A stretch of 64,000 nt of DNA from Dipteronia dyeriana. Its lineage: Eukaryota > Streptophyta > Magnoliopsida > Sapindales > Sapindaceae. The translations under genes were made by a program, and so were the position numbers. The notes beneath the pieces were generated by a model. That model saw only the letters and a program-made list of their open reading frames with translations, had not been told where the DNA came from and did not search any database. Positions 1 through 11,724 of the stretch are shown here, piece after piece (the stretch's first letter is position 1; each line of letters starts with the position of its first letter). The stretch lies in NCBI GenBank assembly GCA_032871835.1, contig CM065297.1:89797052-89861051 (forward strand), given 5' to 3'.

Positions 1-370
1 ATTATAGAAAAATTCAATATGAAGCAGTGCTGTTATAACAGTTGCACCACCCCACTATATGGATTTTTTGGGGACTCGATTATTCCAGTGGGATCCAAGA
101 TTTTACCAGTTATCATTGAGACTGCACCCCTCCAGCAGAATCTGATGACTTATTTCATTGTAGTGGACACCCCATCAACTTACAACGCTATCCTCGGGAG
201 GCCTATCCTGCCATCCCCTAAAGGAGTGTTGTCCATCTACCATAATATATCAAAAAAATTTGTGGGAAACAAGGTAGGTGAGGTACGTGGCGATCAGCAA
301 GCAACCCATAAGTGCTATGTCGTGTCCACTAACCCAATGGCCTTTACTAAAAGGATTTCCTACCGTATTC
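1..370 (+). pseudogene. Ty3/gypsy (Tat-like) aspartic protease C-terminal fragment
   Basis: The frame is open from before the window to 411 and shows the protease end of a Tat-like gypsy polyprotein: LYGF, GDSIIPVG, then FIVVDTPSTYNAILGRP, which is the usual second half of these retropepsins. A GDQQA..KCY segment follows, as in the gag-pro-pol linker. The same order occurs on the minus strand at 48310-48760. The catalytic Asp segment lies before the window. The reading frame runs into LTR-like sequence near 371, so the gene is truncated and no pol follows. Confidence 0.7.
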
Positions 371-1590
371 TATTAATTAAAAGAAAAGGGAAATTTTCCA
401 AACGAAAGTGATTCCTGACTCCAACCCCAACTCAATCACGGTGTTTAAGTCAGAGAGGACTTCTATTAATAGCCAAATCTAGCTAAGGGACCAAGGAGAA
501 ATTTTCCACTTTTTAAGCGAGCTAAATCCTGGCTCTACAAGGTCAGGTTACTGATCGATCCCACAGGGGTAGGGTGAGGTAGCCTACACCTTCCATTAAC
601 CTCGTAAAGCCCTCAGGTGTAGCTCGAGTTGGCCAAATCAAGCCTCATGCATTGAACTAGAAGCCCAAAGTCCGTAGCCAGATCAACAGAAGAGATTCAA
701 GTTTCTAAAGATTAGGATACCTTGGGACCTCTCCAGAAGCACATTTCTGCCTCCATCTACATAATGAGTCCTTCTAGACGTCGAGTTTTACTCGGTGATA
801 TCACTATCTTTAACATAAAAAGAAGCTTACGAAACTCCATTACCGATGAAAAGCATGTGGAAGGGTTACGTCTAGCTCCATAACGGCCAGATCAAGCTCT
901 TTCCGCTAGAACTAATGCATAGATGCACCTCACAATGTGGAAGAGTAAATAGCCATATCATCAGGTGACATTCATGAGGCACCTCACCAGGGCAACATAT
1001 ATAGTAGTAACACACTCTGACTCGCAATAAATCGCTATGCACCTACAAGTCAACTTGTTGAGTCCAAAGAGGAAAGAAATTCATTATGTTCCTAGATATC
1101 CGTGAGTTAGTTAGTCAACCACACAAAAAAGGGAACGACCCGCTTAATAAGGGGGATTTGATCTAATTCAGAGTTGAAGGGGAGAGAATAACAGCTAAAC
1201 CTAATGGCATTATGTATAAATACGAGATAACATGCACGTTGGAGGGGATCTGAAATAGAGAGACGAAAGAGAGCGCCATAGAGAGCTAAATTATGCTAAG
1301 TAGAACACGGTTATAGTTTGTCCACTTATCGACACGAACGAGATCGCCATCTCCATTAGTTTGTTAGAGATTGAGTGATACCCAGAAGAGTGTTGTAATT
1401 CCAATTATGCAATAAAACACTGTTATCATTATTTGTGCTATTTGCATACACACTATTCATACACCTTCCACCATACATATTTGATAAAAACTAGGTACCC
1501 AAGGTACCTACCCCGACCACTCCTCCCGAGGTAGTTGGTCTTGGGGGTGTTAACCAAAATTCCTCACCTCTAGCAAGTTTCTCGTTAACA
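371..1590 (+). repeat. LTR copy A of a Tat-like gypsy family, plus orientation
   Basis: The right edge is clear. A conserved tail (two tandem GGTACC-containing words, a GGTCTTG(A/G)GGGTGTTA box, then AATTCCTCACC) ends in GTTAACA at 1590, as in the copies ending at 2645, 2952 (reverse) and 30928. The left edge is less certain. Homology with the reverse copy at 2952-4268 starts near 381, and a TATTAA word at 371 could be a decayed TGTTAA end. I see no matching TSD. No gene lies inside. Confidence 0.65.
1215..1222 (+). promoter_or_regulatory. TATA box candidate in LTR copy A
   Basis: TATAAATA lies about 375 bp before the LTR end, the position expected of an LTR core promoter at the U3/R border. 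The solo LTR at 29766-30928 has the same word at 30487-30494, about 440 bp before its end, so the position is roughly shared within the family. Confidence 0.4.
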
Positions 1591-2645
1591 ATACCTCAGC
1601 ACCCCTACAACAGCATATCACCTTGCCAAGGAACATATCCCACCTTTCTAGTAAGAGTGAAGACACATGTGGAGTTCTTAAGAGATTGTAAAGCTCCGAT
1701 GGGGTCGACCAAGCACCTAGCTATCAATAGAATACCCCGAGGTCCAGCAAAGTCCAAGCACTGCCTTACCAAGGTGGTACCTTAGGACACTCCGTCAAGT
1801 AAGCAGATACCCTAAGGTACCCTGCCACATCGCCAGGACGATGATCAAAAGTACCACACTGCTAACACAGCCATGTTAAGCTCTGAAAAAGACCTGGACA
1901 GATCGGTTGAAGCTCTTATTGTCATGATCAGTACAAAAAAATACATCGCCATTCAAAGTGACAAATGCCATATCCAATGACCTCTATGAGGCCCCTCGCC
2001 AGGGCAACATACAGGATTAGAGTTACACTCTAATGTACATTAAATCTCTACATATATGTAGATCAAGTCACTGAGTTCAAAAGGGAAACAAACTTATCTC
2101 CTTCCAAGAAAATCTTGAATCTGTTGACGAGCCAAAGTCAATGGCATTTAAATAAACTATCCTGCCCGATAAGGGGTGATTCGATCTAGAGATTCTTAGA
2201 GAAGGAATAACAAGTGTCACCTAGTTGAATTATATATTTATACGTCAGAATAACACATATATGAAAATGCACAAATTGAGACCTAGAATTCGCCATCAGA
2301 AAATAAACTCTGTTATCATGGTTATCGCTTAAATTCTCTAAGGAGAACATGACCACTGTTTTTATCTACTTATCGACAAGCACGAAGCTGCCACCTCTAC
2401 TGTACCCATGAGAGATAAAGAGTTTTGAGTGACTTCTGTATGATACATTTGTTTCATTTGCAATAATAAAAGAGAGCCATTTCCTTTACATAACCACCAT
2501 ATATTTTATCATCATCTACATTACTTCACCTTTAGTTCACGTATAACCAATTATTGAAGGTACTGACCCCGACTGCGACCCTCAGGGTAGTGGTCTTGAG
2601 GGTGTTAGCTGGAATTCCTCACCCCGAGTGAATTTTCGATTAACA
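1591..2645 (+). repeat. LTR copy B of the same Tat-like family, probably 5'-truncated
   Basis: From about 1860 to 2645 it matches the reverse complement of 2952-3760 closely in order and wording: AGCTCTGAAAAAGACC, CGCCAGGGCAACATAC, CTGCCCGATAAGGGG, then the terminal GATTAACA. It abuts copy A directly at 1591. The first several hundred bases of the family LTR are missing or unrecognisable, so the junction probably reflects a deletion between two LTRs. No coding sequence. Confidence 0.6.
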
Positions 2646-2951
2646 AATATATATCTTGAAATTATGGCATGAATGTGTTGGCAATGAATATATTTTTGGT
2701 AGAGGTTGATAGTAATTGATATTGCAATGAATTCCTTCATTCATATGGTTCATAGTAGTTATGATTACGACCAATTCCTTCTTGCATTAAGTTGATTAAG
2801 ACCCCTTTTAGCTTGAAGTTGATAGTAGATGTTGTTACAAACAATTCTTTCATGTTTTAAGGTTGATAATAATTGTAATTGATACAAATTTCGTCATCCT
2901 TGGAATTGTTTTTGTTGTTAAATGCATTTGTTTATTTAGGTGAAATGTACA
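2646..2951. other. Unassigned AT-rich spacer between two facing LTR ends
   Basis: About 306 bp with no match elsewhere in the window. It has loose repeats of a GTTGATAGTA-like word (near 2708, 2818, 2861) and an ATTCCTTCAT-like word. It is the only stretch I cannot assign to an element, so it may be pre-insertion host DNA or a decayed repeat. No ORF of note. Confidence 0.4.
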
Positions 2952-4268
2952 TATTAACCAAAAATTTGTCCAGGGTGAGGAATTTCAGCTAACACCCTTA
3001 AGACCACTACCTTGGAGGTCGCGGTCAGAGTTGGTACCTTTGGTACCTAGTTATATGTACACCTAAGGTGATGGAATGCAGTTGATGGCAAAATATATGA
3101 TGGATGTGTAAAGGAAATGGTACTTTTTATTATTATTGAAAACGAATCAAGGGTAGCATACAAAGTCACTCAAAACTCTCTATCTCTCGTGGGTACAATA
3201 GGGGTGGCAACTTCGTGCCTATCGATAAGCAGATAAAAATGGTGGTCGTGTTCTCTTTATAGAATTTAGGCAATAATGGAGTCGTTCTCAGATTGTGAAT
3301 TCTAGCTCTCGATTTTTACATGTCCTTTTATGTGTTATTTTCGATGTTTATAGACACGGTTCAATGAGGTTACGCTCGTTATTCCCCCACCATGAATCTC
3401 CAAATCAAATCCCTCATTATCGGGCGGGATATTTTGTTTAATTGCCATTGACTTTGGCTCGTTAACGAATTCAAGAATATCTTGGAGGGTGATAAGTTTG
3501 TTTCCTCTTTTAACTCAATGACTTGATCCGCATGTATGTAAGGATTTAATGCACACATAATAGTGTAACTCTGATCCGGTATGTTACCCTAGCAAGATGC
3601 CTCATGGAGGTTATTGGATATGGTGTTAGTTACTTCAAACAACGAGGTATATTTTGGCATCAATTGTGATACTAAGAGCTTTAACCGACCTTTCCGGGTT
3701 TTTTTCGGAGCTTGACATGGCTTCGTTAGCGATTTACATTGGTGATGGAGCTTTGCTGACTTCCTTCTATTTGCTTGAATTGATAGGGTTTGTCCCTTAG
3801 CGAGATGGAGAGGTACGGCGGGACAAACCTGTAGCCCTGAAGGTCACTTTGCAAAGTTGGAGCTAGTAGCATGCTTCCGTGGAGGTCGCGCGAGATCTCA
3901 ACCTCAGGGAACTTAGGTTTCCAATGTTGATCTCATTTCGGACTCCCGTTTTGATATAATGAGCCTAACTTGATAGCATCAAGCCTTACTTGGTGACTCT
4001 TAATGCTTGCGAGGTGTTCCAAGGGTGTGAGTGACCTCACCTTGTTTTTGTGGGGTCGTGTGGTAGCTCGGCCTGTGTGACCTTGTTACCTTGCTGCAAA
4101 ATCCTGAACTTAGACCTTTTCCTGGAAGGTGGAAAATTTACCTTTGGTTTTTAGCCGAATTTGGCTATTAACAAAAGTCCGTATGCCTTGAACATCGGTG
4201 ATTGAGTCAGGGTTGGAGTCAGAGTTCATATTCGTATGGGAAATTTTCCCTATTTTTTGTTGCCAGAA
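2952..4268 (-). repeat. LTR copy C, minus orientation, probable 3' LTR of the Tat-like element
   Basis: Reverse-complement relative of copies A and B. The conserved GGTGAGGAATTTC...CTAACACCC end block is at 2971-2995. The outer end on the minus strand reads GGTTAATA (2952). The inner end lies near 4268, where the minus strand reads TGGCAACAAAAAATAGGG. No clean minus-strand polypurine tract is visible beside it, so the inner edge is approximate. Short shadow ORFs here are not genes. Confidence 0.65.
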
Positions 4269-4427
4269 TCTGGGAGGAAATCTTCTCATTAACTGCACTG
4301 GCCACACGTCAAGCGAGGGAGATGTTTCCTATTTGAAAACGGTAACGTCTTTGGTAACATACGGGTATCAAGGCAAAAATTTCATCTCCTTAATCACACT
4401 TTGGTCACCAACTTATTCTTTTCATGT

Positions 4428-4436
4428 TTATACAAA
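4428..4436 (+). promoter_or_regulatory. TATA-like word upstream of the antisense gene
   Basis: TTATACAAA lies about 120 bp before the ATG at 4554 and is followed by a pyrimidine-rich leader (CT-rich from 4440 to 4550), a layout typical of plant promoters and 5' leaders. Support is by position and composition only. Confidence 0.3.
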
Positions 4437-5544
4437 CCCTGCCTCTTCTTCGTTCCCTCACATTCCAAAGAGCTCATTTTTCAAACTTTCATGAACTTCT
4501 TTCTTTCTTTGCCTTTGTTATCTTCTTTCTTCTTTTTCTTCCTTTATCTGACAATGTCAAACTCAACTGACAATATTGAACCCATGGTAGAGGGCGATGA
4601 CTCCTTTAGCTTTGCTCTCGTGAAACAGGCACGAAAATATTCCAGTAGTTGAGAAAGCCTTCCACTTCTACAGCGCCGTCGTTCAGGTCGGAACCCGAAA
4701 ATAGGGTATAGCTTTTTGAACAAGCCCAAAATCCCTTTGAACCTCATTGACGATAAATCAAGTGGAAAATCCAAAGGTTTAGTTATTGGCGGGGTCTAGG
4801 TTGAGGGAATTGATGTCCCTCTAGAAGAGATCCTCCCCTATGACTTCAGGGTCATTCCAGATTCTTCAGTTAAGCAGGAGTCAATCAACCGTCTGAAAGC
4901 CAAATACGGTATACCTTACAGCAGCTTTATCACTGTCCCTCCCAAGGGTTATAATGTCTTTTCTCCTCCTACTGACAAGCTCCCAATGGACGTCGCAACA
5001 ATCAAGAATGGGGTCAGGCTCCTCCTTCACCCCACACTTCAATGGGCCTTTCATTGCCTTGATGTTAGCTCCTTTCTAGATGACCCCCAACTTCTGGAGG
5101 CACCTAATCAGCCTTCTCGTAATGTGGAGAGAGCATGGTCAGGTGGGTGCCCCATGTGAGAGCTCGGAGCTGAGGTGCTAGCATACTTTTTACAGATTGG
5201 CAGCCTATCTGATGGCCCAAGTGGCCAATTCTATGCCAAAGCCAAGAACAAGCTCAAGTTCATCGTACTTGTCACGTTTAAGAAAGATCCCGCCTAGAAG
5301 GACAATTAGGTGCTAGTCGAGGGTGAGTGGGGAAGCTAAATTTTTATTGCTGGACATGAGTTTAAAGTTCCCACTACCTTCAATGATAAGCCTTCTTGGG
5401 ATAGAGATTCATTATCGGCCGAGTCGAAAGCAAATTGGAAGGCTGTCATGGCTAGGAATTACATGAACCTATAGTATTCTACCTTTGACCCCTTCGATCC
5501 TCATATGGTGAACACTTACCTACGTATTACCGTTACCTTTCTGG

Positions 5545-5618
5545 GTAGGAATAGAGCTCTGAACTGTTTTGCCCTTATTTCTACTTCATGTTCTTAGTCT
5601 AACCATTTTTTTTTATAG
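5545..5618 (+). other. Putative intron 1 of the antisense gene (74 bp, GT-AG)
   Basis: Coding similarity breaks at TTTCTGG|GTAGG and resumes after TTTTTTTTATAG. A CTAAC branch-point-like word (near 5600) sits just before a T-rich tract. The downstream frame (LLHKKSNELTHV) is off by one base from the upstream exon, which needs either a later indel in the T run or a different splice site. Confidence 0.45.
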
Positions 5619-6166
5619 TTTTTGTTGTTGCTCCTGCTACACAAGAAGTCCAACGAGCTCACACATGTCCCCCTTCTACCGGACTGGTCTAGGGACTTCC
5701 CCGACTACCTTAAAGAGAGGGAGGCAATCTGTTCCAGTTAAGATTTCACCTATCCCAACTTCATCCCATTCCTAGGCCAAGTCTATGGTGGAGATCCCTG
5801 CACCCCGTGCATCCAAGGCGCAAGGTAGAGGAACCAACACCCCTTCTACAGTTGTTGTTGCCACCTCCGCCTCTATCGTGGTTCCTTCTTCAATCATCAT
5901 TAGTACTGCTGTTGCTGCCCCGCGGTTGACCTACCTGATGTTCTTGCTCCTACACCCGTACCCTTGGCTTCCAGATCCTTGACTGCTGTAGCGAAGGATC
6001 CTCCTGCTCGTTTTCACCATCAATCGAGGTCCTCTAGACAGGACAAGGTCGTGGACTAGTTTATCTCGTCTTGTTAGGGTGGTAGCCTCTCCTTGATGGC
6101 CTCTCCTTGATGGCCTCAATGCCTACTGACATTCTTATTACCAAGGGATTCAACCTCTCGACCAAG

Positions 6167-6240
6167 GTAACCATCTTCTTTCATTTGTGGTAGAGGTAGC
6201 TAGTTTGGTGGTTTACTAACTCTAACTTTACAAACTGTAG
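6167..6240 (+). other. Putative intron 2 of the antisense gene (74 bp, GT-AG)
   Basis: AAG|GTAACC at the left and a CTAACTCTAAC word then CTGTAG at the right. Removing it joins GFNLSTK to ALKFNVAMSN in the same frame (phase 0), while reading through gives stops. The length equals that of intron 1, close to the usual lower limit of plant introns. Confidence 0.5.
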
Positions 6241-6594
6241 GCTTTGAAATTTAATGTTGCTATGAGCAATAGCCTCCCCCCGTGACCGCGCCGTAAAAGC
6301 TGAGATCAAAGCTCAGAATGCCATAGGATTGCTTGCTCAAGCTCAAGCCTTGGTACATGAGATGACCACCAGCTAGAAGGAGATTCGAAAGGAGTTGGAT
6401 GAGCTTCAATGCGACCACCAAAGACTAAAGCGGGTCCATGACCAAGATAACCGTAAGTCCAACCTCCCGGCCACACTGCAAGACTCTTGGAAGGATAAGG
6501 CCAAGATGCTGGATGTTTAAAACTAGAACTTGCATGCTCAGGTGGCAAAGCTACATGCCAGGGTAGAGACCTCTTTCAGTGATAGGTATTTTTA

Positions 6595-8743
6595 TGTAGG
6601 GAAAATCCACGCAACGGAGGCTTGAAAAAATTCAAAATTAGGGTTTCGGTATAAATAAAAATTTTCTCTTTATAATAACAAGAACCTTAACCCTAGATTA
6701 ATTGATGTATATAAAAGTGTCGTAACGTTTTCTCGTGATGATTGAACAAAAGCCGAATTGATTCTGCAAGATCTTCCAATCCACTCACGAACGTGAATCA
6801 CCTAGGAGTGTGGGCTCCCGTTCTTTAAATTGTATACCTGAGGATGGAAACAAACAAACTTTCTCTTTGTTAGTCACAATAATCCTCCAAGAAGAAAACA
6901 AAGAATGTTAGGTCACTTGTGAATTATCAATCAATTTGATTGAAACTTGCATGAACCTTGATTCGATGTTGTACACAAAACCTTTCAATCTAAAGGCTAT
7001 TAGTGTACTATCGAAAACTAAATGTTCTTTCTTCCTTTTCTTCTTTGCTGAATATCACACTATTTCTTAGAGTCGATCGAATTTTATCTAAAGTAAAAAC
7101 ATTTTTTTCTCCCAAAATTCTTTTGGTGGCTGAATTCTCTCTCTAAAAAGAACTAGGGCTAGCCGAAATTTCGCTCTTTGAAATTAAATAGTGCTGACCG
7201 AATTTCTTCTTGGAGTATATTAGGATTTCAAATCCTTTCCTAAGAAGGATTTACTTGGTTGTTAAAAATCCTTTGGTGGATTTACTTGGAGACCAAGAAT
7301 CCTTTTCCAAAAATAATCCTTTCCTACACCAAGACTCCTAATCAAACTCAAATAGTGTATTTGTAACCATATTAAAGATTTTTTAATTTGACTAGATAAA
7401 TAATTCTTTTTATTTATCTACTTATCAAATATAATATATAATATTAATTATACTACCAACAATAATATAATATTAGGAGACCTTCTCCTACAAGAAAATG
7501 ATTTTGACTTTTAATTAAATAATTAATTAATTACCAAATTAATTAAATTCCAATTAATTGAATAATAAAATAAAAATAATATAATTAAACTAAACTATAG
7601 CTTTGCCGCCCAACACATATACGTGGGCTAATATATTATTTTTCTTATTTTATTAAATCCATTGGACCTCAATAAAAAGTCCACATGTGAACTAGATCTA
7701 TTCTTACAAAAAGAAACAAGTCCACATGCCTTAATACAATTCTAGATGGACCCCTAAATTCATCCGGTAGAATATATCAAGTGATCCAAGCAAGTTCGTG
7801 TGGATTGAGGATCTTGGCGGGCTATCTAAATTTAAACTCTAATAGACACAACCCAATCACAATCAACAAATGATTCACTTAGGTCTGATCTATTAATTTT
7901 AGTTCATTCCACTAAAGTACTAAAATTGCACTCTTAAATAAAGATAGAATAAGTTAATATATCTTACTCATACCCTAGACAAACTTATTGGAGAAAGTGT
8001 ATCCTCGTGAAGAATATCAGTAATCGCTAAGAGCTCATAGACCGTCTATAGCTCTCTAAGTTACCATATTTACTCATATGACCACATTTTGAACTTCGAT
8101 ATTTTGACTTTTCCAGAAGCCATGTTTCAATAGACACTATTAAAAACTTAACGTTAAGATTTAATATCCAATACCTCAAAACATCCATGTGATGATATTC
8201 TACTCCTATTTCATAAATGGAGCCACAATGTCCATATCTATAAACGAAGTCCTCTATCGATTAACAAATGAATACCACCAAACTATCGAGAATAAACTAT
8301 GCTATATAATCGTAATTATTGATAGCTCAAATGATAACACTTGCAACCATAAGTCCATCATTTATCTCAAGATTGAGATAGACTCTCTGATTGTCTTCAA
8401 GTGAAAAACTTTTATCCATTGACGGTTCTAGATAAAATATTTCACTGTGATCCTGTTCAGTGCACCCAGTGCACTAGAATTTTTTTCCCAAAGACACGAC
8501 ACTTTGATGATTTTAGACTCATCATAACAGATTTGATCCCACTCAAATGCTAGCAGAAGAATCTACAACTTCGACAAGATAAAGGTACCCAACCTTTATC
8601 TTATGTTGTTAATATTATTCAAGACTAACTAAAAAATTAAACTATAAATGTTATAAGATTTGTTAAACTAGAAATCACTTTATTAATATGAAAAGATTGT
8701 CAAATACATTATTATACTCTTGCTATCAAGCACAATCCCAACA
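6595..8743 (-). repeat. Copia-1 3' LTR (2149 bp)
   Basis: On the minus strand it starts TGTTGGGATTGTGC just after the polypurine tract (8744-8757) and ends ATTTTCCCTACA. It is the most complete family LTR here along with those of Copia-2. It contains AT-rich runs (7380-7640) and a 71-codon plus-strand frame (8189-8404) that recurs in other copies. Confidence 0.85.
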
Positions 8744-8757
8744 ATCTCCCACTTGCT
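8744..8757 (-). promoter_or_regulatory. Copia-1 polypurine tract
   Basis: The minus strand reads AGAGCAAGTGGGAGAT directly before the LTR start TGTTGGG. Copia-2 (25963 on) and Copia-3 (37909 on) have the same tract, as expected for the plus-strand DNA primer. Confidence 0.75.
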
Positions 8758-10400
8758 CTAAAGCAAATGTGTCATATCTCTCATCCCCATGTTCTTTAGA
8801 AGTCCAATAAAACTCTTTTGTGGAAGAGCATTCGTAAAGGGATCCATTAGATTATTTGCTGACGCGATCTTGGTAATCGTCACGTAACCCCTATGCATAA
8901 TTTCCCTCAGAAGGTTATACTTTCTATCAATGTGTTTCCCTCTCTTATGACTTATTGGTTTTCTCGAATTAGCCATTGCTCCACTACTGTCACAATAGAT
9001 AGTGATCTGTTTATTCACATCAGGAACCACTTCCAAGTCAATCAAGAATTGGCAGTGCCAGACAGCCTCTTTAGTAGCCTCGCATGCAGCAACATACTCG
9101 GCTTCCATGGTGGAACCAACAATACAATATTGCTTGATCCTTCTCCATATGACTGCCTCTCCTCCAATAGTAAACACAGATGCTGATGTTGATCTCTTGG
9201 AGTCATAATCTGACAAAAATCAGAATCTGTATACCCAACGGGAATTAAATCCCCTCCAGTTTATACAAACATATAATCTCTCATTCTCCTGAGATACTTG
9301 AAAATATGCTTGACTATCGTCAAGTGATCAGGGCCAGGCTTCGATTGAAACCTGCTAACTATGCCTACAACAAAACAAATATCTAGTCTAGTACAGAGAA
9401 TTGTATACATGAGACTTCCAAATGCCGATGCATATGGAACCCTTCTCATGAATTGCTCTTCATGCTCAATCTTAGGAACTTGTTCCTTAGAAAGTTGATT
9501 CCATGTCTGAAAGGTAACATACCTTTCTTGGAATCTTGCATGGAAAACCTAGACAAGATTTTATCTATGTGTAAAGCTTGGGATAATGCAATCATTTTAT
9601 TCTTTCTATCCCTTATGACTCGGATACCAAGAATATAACTTGCTTCTCCAAAGTCGTTCATATCAATTTGTTTTGTTAACCATTGTTTTACTGAAGTCAA
9701 TACACCTACATCGTTTCCGATGAGTAGTATATCATCAACGTAAAGAACTAGGAAAACCAACTTGTCACCTTTAATCCTTTTGTATACAAAAGGTTCATCA
9801 GTGTTTTAAAAAAATCCAAAACTTTTCACGATTTGATCGAACCTTATGTTCCAGGATCTGGATGCTTGCTTCAATCCATATATGGATCTTTGCAACTTGC
9901 ATACCCTTTCCTCTTGGTCTTTTTCAATGAATTCTTCTGATTGCATCATATAGATGCTTTCGTTAAGACTTCCATTAAGGAAAGCTGTCTTGATGTCCAT
10001 TTGCCAAATATCTAGGTTTAGAGATGCTGCAATTGATAAGAGTATCCTAATGGATTTAAGTATGGCCACATGAGAGAATATTTCTTCATAATCGATACCT
10101 TTCTTCTGTGTATAACCTTTAGCTACTAATCTAGCTTTAAAGGTTTCCACCTTTCCATCCATTCCTCTTTTCCTCTTGTATACCCACTTGCACTCGATGG
10201 GTTTTATCCTTTTAGGCAAGTCTACAAGAGACCAGACTTTGTTTTTGAATATAGATTCATTTTCGGATTGCATTGCCTTTTGCCAATGGCGACAATCAAC
10301 ATCTTCTATTGATTTATTGTACGTATAGGGATCATAGTCATCCGAAAGATTCTCTACAGATTCTCTTAGACTGATGTATCTCTCTGGTTGTTTACTAATC
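8758..10400 (-). pseudogene. Copia-1 reverse transcriptase and RNase H
   Basis: The minus strand begins near 10330 with WQKAMQSE and the KWVYKRKRG block. It continues with DIKTAFLNG, KLQRSIYGLKQASR, the catalytic LVLYVDDILL block (near 9740), DIKxLGEASYILGI-type words and SVxxRSTSxSVFTIGG, and ends in RNase H with MEAEYVAACEA and IYCDSSGA. The YVDD motif is intact. Frames change near 9800, 9445 and 9260, so no full-length enzyme can be made. The last residues (GMRDMTHLL) end beside the polypurine tract, the normal pol terminus of this family. Confidence 0.85.
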
Positions 10401-10499
10401 CTCCCACTACGTTGAGGTATGGTAGATTGTTGATCTTGTGTTGGTATGGAACTTACAATTGGGCTTGCTTTTGAAACATCTTGTGAAATTGTGTCTTCT

Positions 10500-11724
10500 T
10501 AAAGCTCATTCAGGACAATTCTACTTTTAGGCACAAAATTATTCAAATATTCCTCTTCCAGAAATTTAGCATGTGTCGAAACAAATACTTTAAGATCTGA
10601 AGGACTATAGAAATAATATCCATTTGTTCATTTTTGATACTCTACAAATATGCATGTTTCTGAACGAGACTCCATCTTTTCTTGTCTTTCCTTTAACATG
10701 TGTGCAAGACATCCAAATATCCTTAAGTGTTGTAAACTAGGCTTTCGCCCAGTCCATACCTTATGCGGTGTTTAGAAATTGACTTAGATGATACATCATT
10801 TAGAATGTACATAGTAGTTTGTAAAGCCTATCCCCAAAAAGAATTTGGAAGCATTGAATAACACAACATAGTCCAATCCATGTCCAAAAGAGTTCTATTT
10901 CTTATTTCTGCCACCCCATTTTGTTGAGGGGTACCTGGTGCAGAAAACTGAGAAATTATCCCATTATCAATGAGATATTGCTGAAACTCACCAGATAGAT
11001 ATTCTCCACCATGATCAGACCTCAAGATTTTTATACGTTTCTCAAGCTAATTTTCTACTTCAGTTTTAAATGTTTTGAACATGTCAAAAGCATCCGACTT
11101 TTGTCTCATGAGATACACATAGCCAAATCTTGAGTGATCATCCGTGAAAGTGATGAAGTACTCATATCCACCTCTAGTTTGAATGCTCATAGGTCTACAC
11201 ACATCGGTGTGTATCAATTCTAAACATTCGATGGCTATTGTGCCTTTGGTCGTAAACGACCTTTTGGTCATTTTACCTTCCAAACAAGATTCACAAGTTG
11301 GTAGATCATCAACCTTTAAGTCACTTAGAGGTCCGTCACTTACCAATCTATTAATCCTATTAAGGTTAATATGACCTAGGTGCAAATGCTATAGGTAGGT
11401 TTCATCTTTTGATAATTTTATCCTTTTATGATTAGGTTCCGTTGGTTTCGAGTCTAACAAGTGAGAGATATTTCTATTCAAATAGAATAATCCGTTTTCC
11501 AATGTACCTTTGCAAATAATTTTGTCATTCTTACTAATAATAAAAGCTTTATTAAAAGTAACCGAATAACCAAATTTATTTATACAAGAAACTGAAGTTA
11601 AATTCTTCTTGAATTGAGGTACATAATAAATGTCTATTAAATCTAGATGCCTATAAGAATCTAAACTAATTCTAATATCTCTCACTGAACTAGCAGACAC
11701 CAATGCTTCATTGCCTAAACACAA
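10500..11724 (-). pseudogene. Copia-1 GAG-pre-integrase and integrase
   Basis: Read downward: a pre-integrase segment (YYVPQFKKNL, 11620), zinc-binding HLHLGHINLNR with CESCLEGK (11385-11290), first catalytic Asp in HTDVC, a TDDHSRF block, then SDHGGEYLSGEF. The last Asp is 35 residues before the Glu of QQNGVAE, the D35E spacing of integrases. Frames break near 11390 and 11040, and a stop follows SFWG. The C-terminal part (10800-10500) is degenerate. Confidence 0.85.

Larger units (their letters stand above)
4554..6589 (+). pseudogene. Antisense additional ORF of the Tat-like element, 5' part (putative gypsy-type transposon family)
   Basis: Starts at ATG 4554 (MSNSTDN) after a CT-rich leader. 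With stops ignored it reads through a segment of the plant 'putative gypsy type transposon' type (Pfam PF04195 by recollection): LPYDFRVIPDSSV near 4840, then LPMDVATIKNGVRLLLHPTL near 4985. A Pro/Ser/Thr-rich stretch and a low-complexity tail follow, the tail resembling the coiled-coil end of this family. In-frame stops lie near 4650, 4798, 5157, 5297 and elsewhere. Two 74-bp intron-like stretches interrupt it. Copia-1 inserted at 6590-6594, and the gene resumes at 16105. Its cell function is unknown. Confidence 0.6.

Noticed and set aside
4110..4307. 65-codon minus frame containing GKISHTNMNSDSNPDS
   Set aside because: It covers the start of LTR copy C; the matching stretch near 380-480 is not open in a comparable frame, so it is LTR sequence and not a gene.
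9002..9208. Plus-strand frames over copia RNase H (also 26112-26387 and 38079-38351)
   Set aside because: Antisense shadows of conserved RNase H sequence that recur because the element recurs.
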